NCBI RefSeq assembly: GCF_030651835.1
Contig: NZ_JAUSBX010000095.1
Location: 1-51,626, forward strand
Length of the DNA: 51,626 bases
Reading direction: 5' to 3'
Origin: Methylicorpusculum sp.
GTDB lineage: Bacteria > Pseudomonadota > Gammaproteobacteria > Methylococcales > Methylomonadaceae
Below, one piece after another: positions 49,776 to 51,626 of the stretch (positions within the stretch are counted from its first letter, which is position 1; each line of letters opens with the position of its first letter). A program made the translations under genes and the position numbers. Below the pieces are notes generated by a model. It worked only from the letters and a program-made list of their open reading frames with translations. It was not told the origin of the DNA and searched no databases.

Positions 49776-49858
49776 GGGGTCAGGTCTTGCAATAACGCAT
49801 TTTGTGAAAATCCTTGCTTACTGCTTTCGTCGAATGCTGGATTGCAAGACTTGACCCC
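49776..49858. repeat. Inverted-repeat element ending in ggggtcaggtcttgcaat
   Basis: GGGGTCAGGTCTTGCAAT (49776-49793) and ATTGCAAGACTTGACCCC (49841-49858) pair with one mismatch over 18 bases, around a 47-base interior. Similar ggggtcaggtcttgca arms are often found with REP-associated tyrosine transposases, but none is in the window. It stands just before the protease gene. Confidence 0.7.
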
Positions 49859-49892
49859 ATCTCCGGTTAATTACTTGTTAAAGCACCTAATC

Positions 49893-50867
49893 ATGAGCAA
49901 ATTGACTCAAAAGAAGCTCAAAAAATATATTGATAAAGCTGCGACTTCAAATGTTGCAAAGTCGACTCGCAGGTTCTTTTTCAACCACTTGTACGAAAGC
50001 ATGGAATCTAGAGGTTACTTCCATGTCGACCAGATGTATGGAGCCGGTAGCGGAGTGCTATTGAAAATTAACGATGAATTCTTTGTGCTTACGGCTAGGC
50101 ACGTCATCGAAAACAATATCCAGGGTGAACTTCAAAATGAGTCTCCATTTTGGGTTCCTGCAAAAAACCGAGCTGTATGGTCGTCGCAATATGATTTTCT
50201 TTTTCCGAAAAGGGTATGGAATGTCGGAGAGCTAATCTCTGAAGAGATCAATGGTATTGACAGCTCTGATATATGTCTTGTTGAAGTATTTCACCCACAA
50301 AAATTCCATATACCAGATCACTTCATAGAGATATCAAGTATGGACAGCGCTCTTAAGGAAGAAGAATTCTTCAATGGTCAAATTCTTTTAGTTACAGGCT
50401 ACCCATTTGAAAGAAATTCATTTGATTTTACCCCGCAAAGTGAAAATATCACCCATACGACAAAAATCCAAAGGCACACTATTCCTGGAAGATACATAAT
50501 CGACGAAAATGATAGCTATATTTCTTTTGATATAACCGAAGGGGAAACTTGTCACAAAAATGTTAACGGTATGAGTGGTGGTGCTGTATATAACGTTCAG
50601 CCAAAGGCCAATCAAGTGAAACTGGCAGGAATTCCGGTAACTGCCGGAGATAATATTTGCCGCTTTATACCAAGTTATATGTTTATCGATGCAATTATTA
50701 ATTTTAGAGATTCCAGCAATAGAACTATTGATCCTATAGTGGATAATCCACCATCTTTAGAGGATGTTATGAAAGTCACATTGAGCTATCTAAAACAGTT
50801 TGACCCTGACTTTAAAGAAACTATCGAGGACAGCCTTAACAAGGCAATGCACCGGACTAGCCGGTGA
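49893..50867 (+). CDS. Trypsin-like serine protease domain protein
   Basis: The 324-residue protein has the chymotrypsin-fold triad in order: His70 in LTARHVIE, Asp126 in SSDICLVEV and Ser228 in GMSGGAVY. No signal peptide or membrane span is seen, so it is probably cytoplasmic. The start is ATG 49893; an upstream in-frame ATG at 49842 lies inside a repeat arm. Its last codons (NKAMHRTSR) run through an attC-like hairpin, as in many integron gene cassettes. Cytosolic trypsin-like proteases of this length appear in defence and regulatory systems, but no partner effector is visible here. Confidence 0.8.
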   Translation: MSKLTQKKLKKYIDKAATSNVAKSTRRFFFNHLYESMESRGYFHVDQMYGAGSGVLLKINDEFFVLTARHVIENNIQGELQNESPFWVPAKNRAVWSSQYDFLFPKRVWNVGELISEEINGIDSSDICLVEVFHPQKFHIPDHFIEISSMDSALKEEEFFNGQILLVTGYPFERNSFDFTPQSENITHTTKIQRHTIPGRYIIDENDSYISFDITEGETCHKNVNGMSGGAVYNVQPKANQVKLAGIPVTAGDNICRFIPSYMFIDAIINFRDSSNRTIDPIVDNPPSLEDVMKVTLSYLKQFDPDFKETIEDSLNKAMHRTSR

Positions 50868-50881
50868 TTGCGGCGTTAAGC
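50834..50881 (+). other. attC-like recombination site
   Basis: CTTAAC (50835-50840) pairs with GTTAAG (50875-50880), and the 3' box GTTAAGC matches the attC consensus GTTRRRY. Inside, GCAAT then CACCGG pair with CCGGTG then ATTGC, leaving G50849 extrahelical, around the loop ACTAG. This is the folded-hairpin layout of integron attC sites, in a short version of 48 bases. No integrase gene and no second intact site are seen. Confidence 0.55.
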
Positions 50882-50892
50882 ATGTGGTCTTT

Positions 50893-51489
50893 ATGGATAC
50901 AATAAGTTACCGAATTAAAATTCCAAATAGCATTGTAAGCAAATCATTTCGTATTGCTTTGGAGCAAAGGGGGAATTTTTTTCATAATATTAGATCAGCT
51001 TTCAAGCAAGAACTTGAAGTAATATTTGAAGAGTATGGTTTATGTGCAGATTCTCATACCGACTTAGGTTCTATAAATTTTTTAAAAAACAAAAATTTTT
51101 TTGAAGAAAAAAATATTGTAAAACATACAGGTTATAAAAAAGATATTAGCGTTGAAGTTGATGCAAAATTTTGCGCTCGGTACGGTCATGATGATTACAG
51201 TCTCAAAGCAATTAATTATACAGATGGGGAAATTTGTAATTTTCCATCGTTATTAGCAGTTAAAGAAATCATTAATTTTTCTTTAGGAAATATTCTGGTT
51301 TTTGTTAAAAACAAAAATTATGAAATAAGTTTAGACCTAGAAGAAGGCTTGAATATAACTGGATATACTTTTGATATTTCTTCAAAAAAGAAAAAGTCAT
51401 ATGTATGTTTACTTGGTATTCATTTTAATTCTGAATTAATTTTGCCGATTTTTAAAGACTTTTTGATTGACTGTGTACATCCAGAGTAA
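50893..51489 (+). CDS. AT-rich hypothetical protein, cassette-like
   Basis: From ATG 50893 (MDTISYRIKIP) the protein is 198 residues; the open frame extends 31 codons upstream through the attC-like site but has no support there. It is soluble, rich in Lys, Asn, Ile and Phe, and far more AT-rich than the neighbouring genes, a sign of recent transfer. The start lies 12 bases after the attC-like box, as in mobile cassettes. I recognise no domain. Its 3' neighbour is an IS66-type element. Confidence 0.65.
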   Translation: MDTISYRIKIPNSIVSKSFRIALEQRGNFFHNIRSAFKQELEVIFEEYGLCADSHTDLGSINFLKNKNFFEEKNIVKHTGYKKDISVEVDAKFCARYGHDDYSLKAINYTDGEICNFPSLLAVKEIINFSLGNILVFVKNKNYEISLDLEEGLNITGYTFDISSKKKKSYVCLLGIHFNSELILPIFKDFLIDCVHPE

Positions 51490-51549
51490 CTATTCAGACC
51501 CCCACTAAAAAACTGTATTTTTAAGCCACCAAGACTTATTCTGTGCGCC

Positions 51550-51626
51550 ATGCAACTGAGCGATCATGATCTAAACCAACTGGATGAAGACAAGCTTCTT
51601 GACCTGCCGGAAGAGGATTTGCGTCG
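51550..51626 (+). mobile_element. IS66-family transposase, 5' part only
   Basis: ATG at 51550 opens a frame running off the window end. The first 25 residues (MQLSDHDLNQLDEDKLLDLP then EEDLR) match the typical N-terminus of IS66-family TnpC transposases, with an LDLPEEDLR-type motif. The 60 bases before it (for example cagacccccactaaaaaact) may include the left end of the insertion sequence. The element cannot be delimited here. Confidence 0.7.

Noticed and set aside
49793-49892. Second attC-like site before the protease gene
   Set aside because: The sequence gttaaag near 49880 has no paired partner of the right type and the region is occupied by an inverted-repeat element.

Overview
The window looks like chromosomal DNA of a type I (gammaproteobacterial) methanotroph, closest in feel to Methylobacter and relatives. 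It carries a complete pmoCAB operon for particulate methane monooxygenase. It also has a pqqABCDE cluster making the cofactor of methanol dehydrogenase, and a typical gammaproteobacterial housekeeping set. That set includes ybeL/leuS/lptE/holA in the E. coli gene order, greB, slyD, cmoM and rdgB. These assignments rest on protein motifs and gene order read by eye; no database search was run.

Layout. 1-4.3 kb: interspersed repeats, then metH (minus strand) facing a small DUF2970 membrane protein gene. 4.3-8.6 kb: an AT-rich accessory stretch with two hypothetical genes, a 43-residue single-span protein with its own promoter and terminator, an HTTM-DCC fusion membrane protein and a 38-residue lipoprotein. 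About 0.75 kb of gene-free DNA with decayed repeats follows. 8.6-11.8 kb: pmoB, pmoA and pmoC on the minus strand, with a clear promoter, a long leader, a pmoC-pmoA hairpin and a terminator. 11.8-13.5 kb: repeat-rich gene-poor DNA. 13.5-19.2 kb: an RRM protein, gmk, yicC, a Ser/Thr kinase, rph, rdgB and a phosphotransferase. 19.2-26.3 kb: a minus-strand run of a Wzz-like protein fused to a tyrosine-recombinase-like domain, a SWIM/SNF2 helicase, an ArsS-type radical SAM protein and a DUF3047 protein. 26.4-34.8 kb: tRNA-Leu, an orphan parA, ybeL, leuS-lptE-holA and a soluble two-component pair. 35-45 kb: htpG, small secreted and membrane proteins, an HI0933-type flavoprotein, slyD, greB, cmoM, groESL and a MoeB/ThiF-type E1 enzyme. 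45.2-49 kb: a small membrane protein gene and pqqABCDE. 49-51.6 kb: an accessory tail with REP-like hairpins, a trypsin-like protease gene ending in an attC-like hairpin, an AT-rich orphan gene and the start of an IS66-family transposase.

How the genes work together. PmoCAB oxidises methane to methanol, and PqqA-E make the PQQ needed by periplasmic methanol dehydrogenase. Two heat-shock controls are visible side by side: a CIRCE operator with a sigma70-like promoter on groESL, and a sigma32-like promoter on htpG. Both are strong pattern matches.

The least ordinary items are the Wzz/tyrosine-recombinase fusion (19275-21242), the HTTM-DCC protein with its tiny gene neighbours upstream of pmo (5324-7843), the attC-like site with two cassette-like genes (49893-51489), and at least four families of short inverted-repeat elements scattered through the window, several of them around the pmo operon.
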